64,000 nt of DNA from Strobilurus pachycystidiatus (taxonomy: Eukaryota; Basidiomycota; Agaricomycetes; Agaricales; Physalacriaceae), in the NCBI GenBank assembly GCA_019915135.1, contig JAHLMK010000012.1, positions 806,001-870,000 of the forward strand, read 5' to 3'. A model generated the notes under the pieces. The model did not search any database and was not told where the DNA came from. It was given only the letters and a program-made list of their open reading frames with translations. A program made the translations under genes and the position numbers. This document shows positions 1 through 10,347 of this stretch, in pieces (the stretch's first letter is position 1; the number at the start of each line of letters is the position of its first letter).

Positions 1-941
1 TGGACCGCCGAGGAACTGGAGAAGGACTTACCCAAGCTCCTCAAGACCGACTATGTGTCGTTGTTGCTCGAGCATGACGAACACGTCAGGGCTCCTGCTG
101 AAGGCTCTCTGCGTATGTGCCTTGCATTCCTTCTGTCATGCCTTCTCATAAAGTCGAGCAGTCTTTGAACTATCAAACTACATACCTGATAGCGTCCTTC
201 CTCAATACGAGGACTTCAAGGACACGCTTGTGGGCTGGCTAGAGACTATCGGTATCATTCGCCCTGGCGCTAGCACCTCTTCAGGTTTGTTCCACTCATG
301 CCATCAAACGTCTGTACTCACATCATAACCAGAAGCGACCCAGGCCCAGCACGCGCTTACGGAAGCAAAGAATGCGCTGAAAAAGGTCGATACTGAGCGC
401 AACCGAGCGTTTGAGGACCAGGCCAGATTACAGGATCCCACAGGGTTCGGCTCCCAGGGAGAATGGAAGAAGCTGGACGGCACTTGCCTCGAGAAAGACA
501 TGGGAGATTACACCTATGAAGTATGTCTGTTCGGCAGCGCAAAGCAGAAGCCCAACAAGGGTGGAACGACGTTCAACCTGGGGTAAAGCGTTGCTCTATT
601 CATCTCGAGTGCATACACTGATAGCACTGCTTGTAGAAAATTCGAGTCGTGGAACAAGGACGCTGAACCAGGAACCCCAGAATACTACCAGAAGCAGATG
701 TATACCAAGGGCACCAAGTGCTGGAACGGACCCGAACGCAGCCTCGTAGTGAGTTTCAATCGTAACTTCGCTCCCGTAAATCATCTAAACCATCTTGCAG
801 TTGGTATTGGCCTGTGGGACGGAGAATGCGATACATACGGTAGCTGAGTTGGAGAAGTGTCAGTACCAGTTCACGGGCACATCGCCTGCCCTGTGTCTGC
901 CTGTCTCTGGGAACGGCGAGGCGAACCACGAGGAGTTGTAG
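1..941 (+). CDS. PRKCSH: Glucosidase II beta subunit, C-terminal part (5' end outside window)
   Basis: Non-catalytic subunit of ER glucosidase II, which trims glucose from N-glycans in the calnexin cycle. The spliced reading has an acidic helical region (YIPDSVLPQYEDFKDTL), a coiled-coil-like stretch (ATQAQHALTEAKNALKKVD), then a mannose-6-phosphate-receptor-homology (MRH) domain with conserved blocks (YTYEVCLFGSAKQKP, ESWN, CWNGPERS, GTENAIHTVAELEKCQY). Introns seen: 113-161, about 285-332, about 583-636 and about 749-800, all GT-AG. The protein ends HEEL, a close variant of the HDEL retrieval signal usual for this subunit, which fits an ER-lumen protein. The N-terminal signal peptide and LDL-receptor-like part lie upstream of the window. 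Family assignment is secure; exact intron edges were set by eye. Confidence 0.93.
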
Positions 942-1186
942 ACAAAAATATACAGTTGTACTTTGCCTTCACGCATCCATTTTAATCGATGACGAGGACC
1001 GCCGCCACCAAGTTGTGTGATACAAATTCTTTTTACATTCCTGGACTGAACGAAGAGCAAAGCAAACAAACAAAAAAAGGAACATGATAATGGATAGTAG
1101 TGAACTGAACGTCGAATGTCGTCAAGTATAAACAAATGCAAAAAAAACGGGAGAATATGTACAGTATAGACAAAAATAGTAAGCGG

Positions 1187-4100
1187 CTACTGCGTCCAGT
1201 TGAAATCGAGGTCGCCGGACATGGACATATCCATGTTCGGCGTGTTTTGGGTATGTGTGCCAGGCGTCGCAGACATATGTCGCGGCGTTTGTGCCATCAT
1301 GTCCATGGAACCACCGGGGGAGTCGAATGGATACCCACCACTCATCCCACCGCCACCACCACCACCCATTCCGCCGCCGGTCACGCCCCAGTTGTTCTGC
1401 CCTCCAGCTGTCGGCGACGGTGCGCCAAAGCCAGCACTAGGCGGTCTCGACATGCCCGAGCCAGGACCATTCCCGAACCCGCCCATCTGCTGCTGCTGCT
1501 GCCAGTTCATCTGCTGTTGGCTAAACTGACCAGGGTTGGGACGTTGTTGTTGTTGATGCTGCTGCTGCTGCTGCTGCTGTTGCTGCATCATCATGCGCTG
1601 GAAGTCTTCATGGTTGCCCATGGAAGATCGCATGCGAGGTGTCATAGGCGAAGACGCGCCGTCGGACGGAGACCTAGTGCTGCGTGCGATCCCTGGTATC
1701 GCAGAATTCGAACGCAAGGCCGGGAAATTATCCGTTGTGCCGCCAATCTGAGGAGACGCCATCTGAGAGGGCTGAGTCGGCTGTTGTTGTTGTTGTTGTT
1801 GCTGCTGCTGCTGTCGAACCCGCTCCTGCTCCATTCGCATTCTCTCCTGCTGCTGCTGGAAGAGCATCTGCTGCTGCTGCTGGGGCGTCATCTGTTGCGG
1901 ATTCATCCCTCCCATACCCTGGAATCCCTGCTGAGATGGTGCCTGATTCCGTGATTGCTGTTGCTGCTGCTGCATGAACATCAGCTGTCGCTGATTCATC
2001 GCGTTCATGTTGTTCATGGAAGCGCCAGGCATTATGTTGCCACCAGGCATTCCGGGCATGGAGCCGCCCTGCATTCCTCCTCCTGGCATCACACCACCAC
2101 CACCCATTCCATTGCCTGCCATGCCTCCGCCCATGCCTCCACCCATACCACCTGGGTTCATGCTTCCGCCGCCCATGCCTCCGCCCATTCCGCCTCCTCC
2201 TAAGCTGCCAGGACCTAGACCACCAGGACCCATTCCGCCAGGACTCATACTGCCAGGACCCATACCGCCAGGACCCATTGCACCGTTGAGACCACCGCCT
2301 GACATACCGCCTGGGCCTATCGCGCCATTGAGTCCTCCGCCAGGCATGCCTCCGCCCATGCCGCCTGGTGCCATACCAGATAACGGAGGCGAGCGAGGAT
2401 CCATGCCCATCGGAGACGCCTGGCCTTGCGGCGACATGGGGCTCGTCTGTCCCGGGAACCCCCCACCGCTCCCGCCCTGCTGTTGCTGCTGCTGCTGCTG
2501 CTGGGCCAATTGCTGCTGTTTCACATGTTGCTATTAACCTCCCGTTAGATTCCCTGATGCGATATTATTAGAAGAGAGCTAAGAGACGTACCTGGAACAT
2601 CAGAGCCCGGTGGATCTGGTCTCGTATTGGTAGCTGGTATAGATTGGGGACATTCTCGAGCAGACGTTGGTGGAAGGGGTGCGCTGGCGTTTGGAGGAGC
2701 TGATGGGCGTTCTGGATGTGGGGAGGCATCGAGGCGAGCTGTTGGGGATTCATGCGCTGAGGATTCTGCATATTCGATGGTCCTGGGACGGCGTTTGGCG
2801 ACATGGGTCCGGGTCCTGGACCGGGACCGTTCTGCGAAGGAGGCGACATCTGCCGTTGCTGCTGGTGCTGCTGTTGCTGTTGTTGCTGCTGCTGTTGCTG
2901 CATCTGGGCCCGCATCTGTGCTTGACGCGTTCGTGTCACCATCTGGTTTTCGCCAATACCCGCGGGTGTAGGGGGCCCGAGCGATTGGTCAGTCAAAGGT
3001 AGGGAAGCTGACGGTTGGGGCGTTCCATTCGGCATGGGGAAGGCGTCACGGTTCATGCCAGGCATCCCAGACGGAGGCGGCATCATCGACTTGGATTCGC
3101 CGGTATCGCGTCGCTTCATGACATGGTGGTGTTCACCCGGTCCATCCTCCGACCGCTCACGCTTGAGATTATTGAACGGAGGTACGGGACCCATCTGAGA
3201 CATGTGCTGGAGCTGCTGCTGGCGAGCGATATCTTTTGCGAAGAGGGTGGGCATTTCGGCGTAGATCTCCTGTATACGAGCCATGGGATGGTAGTCGGTT
3301 GGAGGAGGGGCGTCCATGACGGGAAGTTGGGTTCCGCTTTGGTTCTGCCGAAGGAGGTTATATAGGTGAGCTTAAGACGGTCGATGGATGACGCACCCCT
3401 TGTCTGCTATGATCAGCAGCACTCGCTAACCATGTAAGATTGGACTGAAGACGCGTGGAGTACCTACGTGGCGTTTCCGCGTTGAGAGTTTGTATTAGCG
3501 TAATAGAAGGCTGTAGACTCACTGTGCACATCGGGGATCTGTGGTCGTTATCCCGTGGCCTTGGAATTCCATACAGACTCTGGAATTGAATGTCAGTACG
3601 ATGAATAATACGCGCATGTATGAGCATAAACTGACTTGAGCAGCTCGGCGTTGAGCTCGAGGATGAGGAGAATCTTTGTATCTGGTGGCGCGCCTACGCT
3701 GGTGGATCCTGCGCGTGAAGCAGAGGGGGTATGGATATCGAGGGAGGGCGTGTCGCGGGCGGTGGAAGGCGATGTATGGTTTGAAGAGCCGTTTGGTCGA
3801 GCTTCTGATGAGCTAGAAGCATGCGTTGCGGAAGATTCGGCAGCATTTGACGACGTGTGCGCAGGAGAATGCTGGTCAGCTCCTCCCTTTGCCTCTTTCG
3901 CCGTCGACTCTTCCTCCTTGGAGTCTGTATCCGGCTCGTCGTCGTCCGGGGCAGGTGACAGCTCGCTCAGCGGGGTGGACGCCCGGGAGGGAATGGCGGG
4001 AGCCTTGGCATCGTTCGCGGAGTCGCTGGGACGCGGGGAGGCAGCGTCTGGGGGGGCCGACAACGGCGAGCTGCTTTGGGCAGCGTTGTCGGCCGCGGGA

Positions 4101-4309
4101 GAGGATGTGCGGGACACGGCTGGCCGGTTGGTGGGGGAGGTCGGGGTAGGCTGCTGTGATGGCTGTGCTGGTTGGTGCTGTACGGGGGACGGCTTGTAGG
4201 TGTGGGGGTCATCAGACCAGGAGAGTATTTTATGCTCTGTCGGCAAGATAAGATTCTTTTGGTGGGGGGAAAGGGGAGACGGGTGGTGATTATGATCGAG
4301 ATGGATCAT
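1187..4309 (-). CDS. SSXT (SS18/Snf11-like) glutamine-rich protein, probable SWI/SNF subunit
   Basis: Five exons give about 970 residues. After a disordered Ser/Pro-rich N-terminus (about 225 residues), three exons spell the SSXT helix core: LLILELNAELLK, VCMEFQGHGITTTDPRCAQ, then YSTRLQSNLTWLASAADHS. This matches the domain by which SS18 (animals), GIF (plants) and Snf11 (yeast) join SWI/SNF remodellers. The rest is low complexity: polyQ tracts, a Met/Gly/Pro repeat region and a C-terminal end DLDFNWTQ. Introns near 3587-3629, 3468-3524, 3348-3398 and 2536-2591 keep the frame. I chose the ATG at 4307-4309; the open frame extends upstream only to a TTG. The length is much greater than Snf11 because of the repeats. 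Role in SWI/SNF is inferred from the domain alone. Confidence 0.85.
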
Positions 4310-6222
4310 TGAAATAGTGGCCTGGCTATGCGGCCCACGATTGAATCCGATAGCACGAGCTTCCAAGCAAGTTTCCTGGGTGGAAAAAAGACGAGGGCGC
4401 CCCGTTGCTGGCCTGTGTGCGGCGGTGCGCAGTGTCCGAGGCGATTCGGAGGACGCAGCAGCGAGAACAGTGAAAAAGGCCGTCGACGCAGCGCAGACAG
4501 CACAGAATCAGCGTCCAATCACGTTTCGGCGCAGCTCCTCCAAGGTTCCGGTATTTTGGTGCAGATCTCTCCGCCCGAGGCCCAGCAATTCGAATGTCCG
4601 TTGGTGGGTAAACAACACAAGGTCGGTGCGTGACTGTGCCTGAAGCGGAGTCTCAATCAGCATCGGCGGAGAGTCCCGCGCTCTCCTCGTCGCTGCAGCC
4701 GGCGTCGAGCAGCGCACAGGCGACACCCATAATGGAGCACAAAGCCCGGACGGTATATCTTGTCCTGCCGGTAATCGAAGGTGAGATCGGGTTTCCATCC
4801 TTCTCGGCCATTTCAGATTGTGTCAAGTCATCGTCTTCCGATTGCCTCAAAAGAGCGATGAATGCCACCATCATCTTCAGGGCGACCCATAGAGCCGTCC
4901 GTGTGTGTAAAGCTGCCATTGAGTTCAATCAATTTCGATAAGCCGGCGGTTCCGTTTTACTTCTCTCTCATTCTTGTTTTGGACCCCATTTCTACCGCGA
5001 ATAACACGCTCTCGGCTCTTCTAACGCCATCCTCATTGTCGACCTCATGCGGTGTCAAGACGATGAGTAACTGGGTTACGCGCAAGGCCCTCCATGTTGA
5101 ATGATCTTCCATCATTCGCAGTATGGATGGTTCTCCTTGGTTCCACTCCCCATGCTCCTGCCACAAAGTCCATCATGTTCTGAACTATCAAGTGATTTGT
5201 ATACGCGAGGCTATCCTAGTACGATGTCAAATTAATCCCCTCCAGGCAACTCCAGGGCAAAGAAACGATAACGCCGACGTAGTGCGCAGGGTCCAGTTCG
5301 CGGGTGGGACACTATTTCGAGCGAAGCTTCTACCACGTAAATTGCAACGCTGTCAGAAAGAGATCTTGGCAAGACATGATTCCTGGAGAAGTGGCCAGGA
5401 CCAAGGACTTTATTAGGAGATGACAGGCCATGCGTAGCGGTAGATCTAGTTGACGGTCATAAGCGATGTAGCAGACGACATGTCAATGGCGGAGCCGGCA
5501 GATTATATTGAGTACCAGATGAAGTCTGCGTGAGACTTCGTTAGTGGTAAAGAGAAGGATGGCTCCGAGGAAACCGAACAGCTCCAGGGGTACTATACAG
5601 AGAAAGTCGGATTGAATATGCAGCTCCTTGCAAGTTCCAAGGCACGCGATGCGGTAGACCGCAGGACGATTCCATGGCATTGGAGGTCAATTCACATGTC
5701 CGAGGAGGCAGAGCTTAGGGTTTTAGACCCGGAAAGAGGGAAGATGAGCCAAGGCTCATAGCGTCGCGAGAAACGAGTCTGAGGACCGTGGCGGTGGCAG
5801 GGCGCAACGACAGTGGGACGCACATCAATGTCATCAAGCCCAGATTCAGCAAAGTCAATGTAAAGTCTCAAAGCAGTGACTAGCGGAAAGATAGAGCGCC
5901 GTGAGAGTCCACAGAACCGCCGATAGCAAACGATGAAAGTGCGAGGTTTACACTGCTTCCCAGGTTTGTCGTCAAGCCGAGAGGGAGAGAGCAGATAGGT
6001 AGTCACAGGCAGATCAAGACAGAAGCAGACGACAGCAGAATCCCCGAGAGACTATAGCCGCTTGGCTCAGTCATCGTTACAACTTAAGTGTCGCGACCAG
6101 GTCGCGACAGAATCTTATCGCTGACTAAGACCTTCCAAATTTGGACCCCGTTCCCACGGCCCAGCCAATCCTCGGAGAGACGCTTGCCGACTCCCTCGCA
6201 TCGACGACGGTCTCAAGAAAAC
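4310..6222. other. Unresolved stretch; possible intron-rich minus-strand gene about 4.6-6.0 kb
   Basis: No gene can be supported firmly. On the minus strand several open pieces are hydrophobic and bounded by plausible splice signals: 5483-5680 contains IVPLELFGFLGAILLF, 4957-5166 contains TWRALRVTQLLIVLT, and 4653-4928 has a similar hydrophobic N-terminal part. Together they could be exons of a small membrane protein, but I could not join them into one frame and recognise no family. The right end must hold the RPS25 promoter, and the left end the SSXT promoter. A decayed gene is an equal possibility. Confidence 0.25.
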
Positions 6223-6717
6223 ATGGTGAGCCCCATTCTCTAGCGAATCACTTTGCCGCACCCGCTGCCCGCGCTTTCCCCGATGCGCAGAACCGTTCCC
6301 GTCGCTGGATGCCTCCCGGATACCGTTTGCTGACTCTTGCACGCACAGGCCAAGGCTAAAGCACCACCCCCGTCGTCTTCCAGTGGCGGCAAAGCAGCCA
6401 AGAAAAAGAAGTGGTCCAAGGGCAAGGTCAAGGACAAGGCCCAGCACGCCGTCACCCTCGACAAGGCCTTGTACGACCGCATCCTGAAGGAAGTCCCCTC
6501 CTTCAAGTTCATCAGCCAGAGCATCCTCATCGAGAGGCTCAAAATCAACGGCTCGCTCGCCCGCGTCGCTATCAGGCACTTGGAGAAGGACGGATCGATC
6601 AAGAGGATCGTCCACCATTCTGCGCAGCTCGTGTACAGTGAGTTTCTACACTTGGGTTATTGTGTGTGTGGCGGGAGCTCATTTCCATCCCCAGCACGGT
6701 CAACATCATCGGATTAG
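6223..6717 (+). CDS. RPS25: 40S ribosomal protein S25 (eS25)
   Basis: Component of the small ribosomal subunit head. Three exons: an ATG-only coding exon (6223-6225), then 6349-6637 and 6695-6717. The protein begins with a basic Ala/Lys-rich tail ([20 protein letters not shown]), then the eS25 winged-helix core ([61 protein letters not shown]). The length of about 107 residues is normal. The first intron directly after the initiator ATG is common in fungal ribosomal-protein genes. The nearest gene downstream begins more than 1.5 kb away, beyond duplicated non-coding sequence. Confidence 0.96.
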
Positions 6718-6853
6718 ATATTCGACTCCCACTCGCATTTCCACATCATATATGCATATGTACACCACACGAGAAAAATCCCATGCTGCTTGACGGTCAT
6801 CGTTGATTTGCACCCAATCATATCAATAAGTTTACATTCCCACAACGGAGTGC

Positions 6854-8070
6854 AAAGATGGTGAGATACCGTACGAATAAGCCCGGCGTTAGGGAATTGG
6901 ACTCATGCCGGTATCCTCGTACAGTCGTACTCATGCTGATCCCACCGTAACAGTTGTCGCGGTTGTTTGTTGGAGCCGTCTTGTTCTTCACGTTCACGAT
7001 TTACGATAACATGTCTTCATTTGGATCCTGGAGGCTGTTCCTCTGCCGCCCAGCGTCCTCTACCAAGCAAATCGGAGTAGCTCATCATGCATCAGAGTCA
7101 GTCGTTCCGCGATATGTATGACATTGATACAGAGAAGGGTCTAATGAGTTGTATTCTCAGTTGGAGCGTACTTCTCTGAATCTACGATGCAACTGTATTG
7201 AACGACATCAAGTGAATGCGACCGTCTACCACCATTCAACTGGCTTGTCCATACGCATCGTGTCCGAGTCCCCTTTCGTCTCCACCGCCTCTCCGTGGAT
7301 TCCGTCTTCCTTCGTGATTCCCGTCTTTGTTCGTGATGGAGCCCGCCTCCTTTGGCTCATCCGTACACATCTTGTCCCGACGTTTCCGCCGATTCACATC
7401 ATCCCGTCTCGACCGTCTCCGAGTCTTGTGGGTCCCGTCTTTTTTCGTGATCGCGTACGTCTCGTTTGGTAAGTAGTGCTGCATTAGGTGTGTCTAGATC
7501 TAATTCACGCGAACGTTTCCCAGCAGCCTCCTCATTATCTAATGTCAGCGGGATACCCAACGGAGCGAAGTCGGAAACGTCCAAATTCGTGTCCAGCGCA
7601 ATTCGAAGCCAGAGAAGCCAGATGAAGGATTGCAAGGGAACCCCTTCGTTCTGCTCAACTTGAAACCAAGGCCGTGATGTAGTCGGGGCATGCTGTGCAT
7701 ACCGTGTGTTGATCCCACCATAGTTCACGCCGTAGTTGGAGCCACAACATTTGGGAGGTTGTTCCTCTGCCGCCCGGTGTCCTTGACCAAGCGAGTCGCG
7801 GTAGGCCATCAGAGTTAGCCATTTCGCGATATGATATAGAGAAGGTACTACTGAGTTGTATCATCGCGGAACGACTGAGGTTCATTCCACAGTCCGCTGT
7901 GCCACGATTTGTTCGCTCTCTTGTCTTAAGCGATGACATGGCATCAGGTAATTGCAACCATCGAATTGGCTCGTCCTTGTCCTCGTTGTGATGTTTCATA
8001 CCATCGCCTCTCGACGTCCCGTCTTTTTTCGTGATCGCGTCCGTCTCCTTGGGAAGTACTGCCCTAGGTG
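6854..8070. repeat. Duplicated non-coding block upstream of DUF6534 copy 1, with internal tandem unit
   Basis: This stretch resembles 27141-27690, which lies in the same position upstream of DUF6534 copy 2. Shared landmarks are a CTGGAGGCTGTTCCTCTGCC-like string, AGTGAATGCGACC, and a pyrimidine-rich motif (CCCGTCTTTTTTCGTGATCG). Here the unit occurs twice in tandem, about 6930-7490 and about 7705-8070, separated by a stray fragment of an NTPase gene. The open frames across it change between copies and have no family signature, so I read it as non-coding. It could be an old repeat element or a retained 5' regulatory region; the sequence alone does not decide. Confidence 0.7.
7485..7670 (-). 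pseudogene. Fragment of the 3' end of an NTPase-family (copy A type) gene
   Basis: On the minus strand this piece reads ...LGIPLTLDNEEAAGKRSREL. It matches the C-terminal exon of the gene at 10348-13254 (DDIPLTFDEEPAARKRSRES), and the DNA is clearly related (shared TTCACGCGAACGTTTCC). The rest of the gene is absent. It sits between two tandem copies of a non-coding repeat, so it probably arrived with a local duplication. It keeps the basic KRSRE patch but has no domain that could work alone. Confidence 0.7.
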
Positions 8071-8293
8071 TGTTATACACTGAAACACTGCAGTCCCGGA
8101 TCTTCTCCCGTGTGTATGTATCGTCGAAGCTGGATTGGCTCATCACTGACAGCACCGAACACGCATGGCCGCCCACAACGCAGTCTCGGGATTACTACGA
8201 GTTCTTAATATCCTGTCCAAGTATTTGCCTTTTTACTCGGTGGTATATATACTGGCTGTTTCTTTGTATCCCCACTGCAAACCGTTTGACTTC

Positions 8294-10044
8294 ATGATAC
8301 CTGTCAGCACGCTTCCTCCTGGCTACAACATTGCTGAGCTGTAAGGCCTCACGTACCATTCACTGTTGTCAATATTGTTGATCAATTCTTGTTCAGGTCC
8401 GGACCTGTGGTACGTGGACATAACAGAATTGCGCGCTACCGGGTATTCAACCCACGCAGCTTGTGGCAATTCTCTTGAATTGGGGCCTTTTTGGAACACT
8501 CACTGTTCAATGCTGTTTGTTTGTTTTGCCCCGCCGTGATAATGGCTGATCAGCCTATAGATCTCTACTATGAGGCTTTTCCAAAAGACAAATCATTCAT
8601 CAAGTGTCTTGTCTATGGTGTCTATACAATTGAGCTTGTTCAGACAATATTGGTCACACGTGATGACTTTATCAGGTTTGGCTATGGATTTGGAGATGTT
8701 CAGGCTCTGACGGACATACACCTGGACTGGCTGAATGGGCCAATCATGGATGGTCTGAGTAAGAAACCCATCTCCCACATTTTCTGGCAGACTGACTGTT
8801 TCCTTAGTATCCCTGATTGCGCAAACCTTCTATGCTTATCACATCAGACGGGTCTCAAAGTCTTGGAAGGTCCCGCTGTTCATATTTGTGGTATCTTTCA
8901 TACCTTCTTATGTCAATCCTATCCAAGCTTCAACCTGCCTACCTAGGTTTCTTTGGCTAGCACTACCTGTGCTGTTATGTTAGGCATCTTTGCTCTCATA
9001 GGTTTGTGGATTTTTTTTTGATTTCAATGAGGTGCTCTGACTCAGGCATTGTATGTAGCCGGAAACTTATCACTTCTGAACAACCACAGAAGTGTCATTG
9101 TTATTGGTGTATGTTGCTTGGTCATTTACCACCTCTTAAATTGACATTTGCAGTTTTGGTTGGGTGGCTCCGCTCTCAGCGACATAATTATTGCCATTTA
9201 TATGACACACTATGTCTGTATTTCTTGACATGCTCTCACTTCCCTGCTAATCACTGCAACAGCTTCTAAATATCAATACTGGTTTCCGTCATATGCAAGT
9301 CTTGGTGTCCAAACTTGTTCGCTTAACTATTGAAACTGGAACTGTGACTGGTACTGTAGTATTTTGACCGTATCTTTTGGTCACAGGTCACAGACCTCTT
9401 TGAAATGAAGATCTGAGCACTTTGTCCCAGGTCACAGATAAAAACCTGAGGTACACAAGGCTTAAAAAGGAAATTTTTCTCCGCCCGCCTGATGGCGGGT
9501 ATACAAATAAGGCAATTCCCGCTTGATTTGTAAGAAATGAAGATGTGTCCCGATGAAGATGAGAGGTCACAGGTCACACCCCATGAAGATATGGTCAAAA
9601 CACTACAGTATGCCTCCCTAGACATTATTGTCCCGTATTGTTGTTGAATTTGTGATTCAGTTGTAATATCTCTTTGTGGTCTTATCCTATTCTTTGCCTT
9701 TCCTGGCCATATCTATTATGTCATTCCAATTTCCCGTTGCAACCTTGACAAAATTCTACTCAAATACTATCCTTGTTGTGCTAAATTCCCGGTTCCAAAT
9801 TGTGGGCGGGCGCACAACTCACGATCCATCCAATATAGTCTATCTGAATTCAATCCCAAGCTATGTGGTTCGCGACCCAGATAGCAGCAATGGTACTACA
9901 GATGATTCTAGCCCGCAGCTTCAATCCTCTGTTGTCGCCATCAAGAGGTTCTCAACCCAAGACATTGAGGATTCCGTCAAGCTGAAAGGATTGAATGTGA
10001 GTCTTCCGGAAAGCCTTGATTATCACCTAATGACCGTACGGTAG
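8294..10044 (+). pseudogene. DUF6534-type seven-helix membrane protein, copy 1, frameshifted
   Basis: Paralogue of the gene at 28142-29716 with the same exon order. The start ATG at 8294 gives MIPVSTLPPGYNIAEL; then come SGPV, LVAILLNWGLFGTLTVQ, YLYYEAFPKDKSFIKCLVYG, FWLGGSALSDIIIAIYMTHY and NTGFRHMQVLVSKLVRLTIE, which are the membrane helices of the family. The last exon has a net 7-base insertion near 9725-9758 compared with copy 2, after FPGHIYYVIP. The proper frame then soon ends, while the C-terminal tail stays open in another frame. The exon junction near 8990-9050 also lacks a clean in-phase donor. One intron holds a 255-bp MITE. Function of the family is unknown. It could still make a shortened protein, but I judge it a recent pseudogene. 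Confidence 0.75.
9354..9608. mobile_element. MITE with TA target duplication, inside an intron of DUF6534 copy 1
   Basis: A 255-bp insert absent from the matching intron of copy 2 (copy 2 keeps GGGTATGCTTCCCC where copy 1 is interrupted at TA). The ends are inverted repeats: left CTGTAGTATTTTGACCGTATC; the right end read in reverse complement is CTGTAGTGTTTTGACCATATC, so about 21 of 23 bases match over the full arm. TA is present at 9352-9353 and 9609-9610, the target duplication expected of Tc1/mariner-type transposition. Direct GGTCACAGGTCACA strings lie just inside both ends. There is no coding capacity, so it must have been moved by a transposase encoded elsewhere. Confidence 0.85.
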
Positions 10045-10347
10045 GAGTCTCGTCAGCACGATACCTTGGCTTAGGAAGGTCATCACTTCTAGTACTAGTC
10101 AGTTGCAGCTATGGTTTCTAAAGGCTCCCTATATGTTCTCACTACCAAGTTCAATGATTGTCGGCTACTCTGTACATACATTATACTTTGTTAAGTTGGG
10201 AAGTAATGGACGGAAAGAACCGTAAGAAACTCCAGAGATGCATGAAATTTGAATCATAAGACAACTTTCCCTAAGCATCAACTTGGCATGGATGCTCGTA
10301 CTTCGTCATCCAGGCACTCTGTCAAAGATTCGCAGCGCTCCAGCTAA

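Noticed and set aside
1136..2570. Several plus-strand open frames rich in His, Leu or Pro
   Set aside because: They are the antisense of the CAG- and GGN-repeat exons of the SSXT gene; composition mirrors the repeats and no domain is present.
4310..4366. Upstream extension of the SSXT protein
   Set aside because: The extension begins at TTG, not ATG; the first in-frame ATG is at 4309.
7149..8176. Possible genes in the repeat block (charged and hydrophobic open frames on both strands)
   Set aside because: Frames are not conserved between the tandem units or with 27141-27690, as expected for non-coding repeats, apart from the NTPase-gene fragment noted.
9323..9625. Minus-strand open frame of 100 codons
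   Set aside because: It spans the MITE and its flanks; it is absent from the empty-site paralogue and has no known motif.
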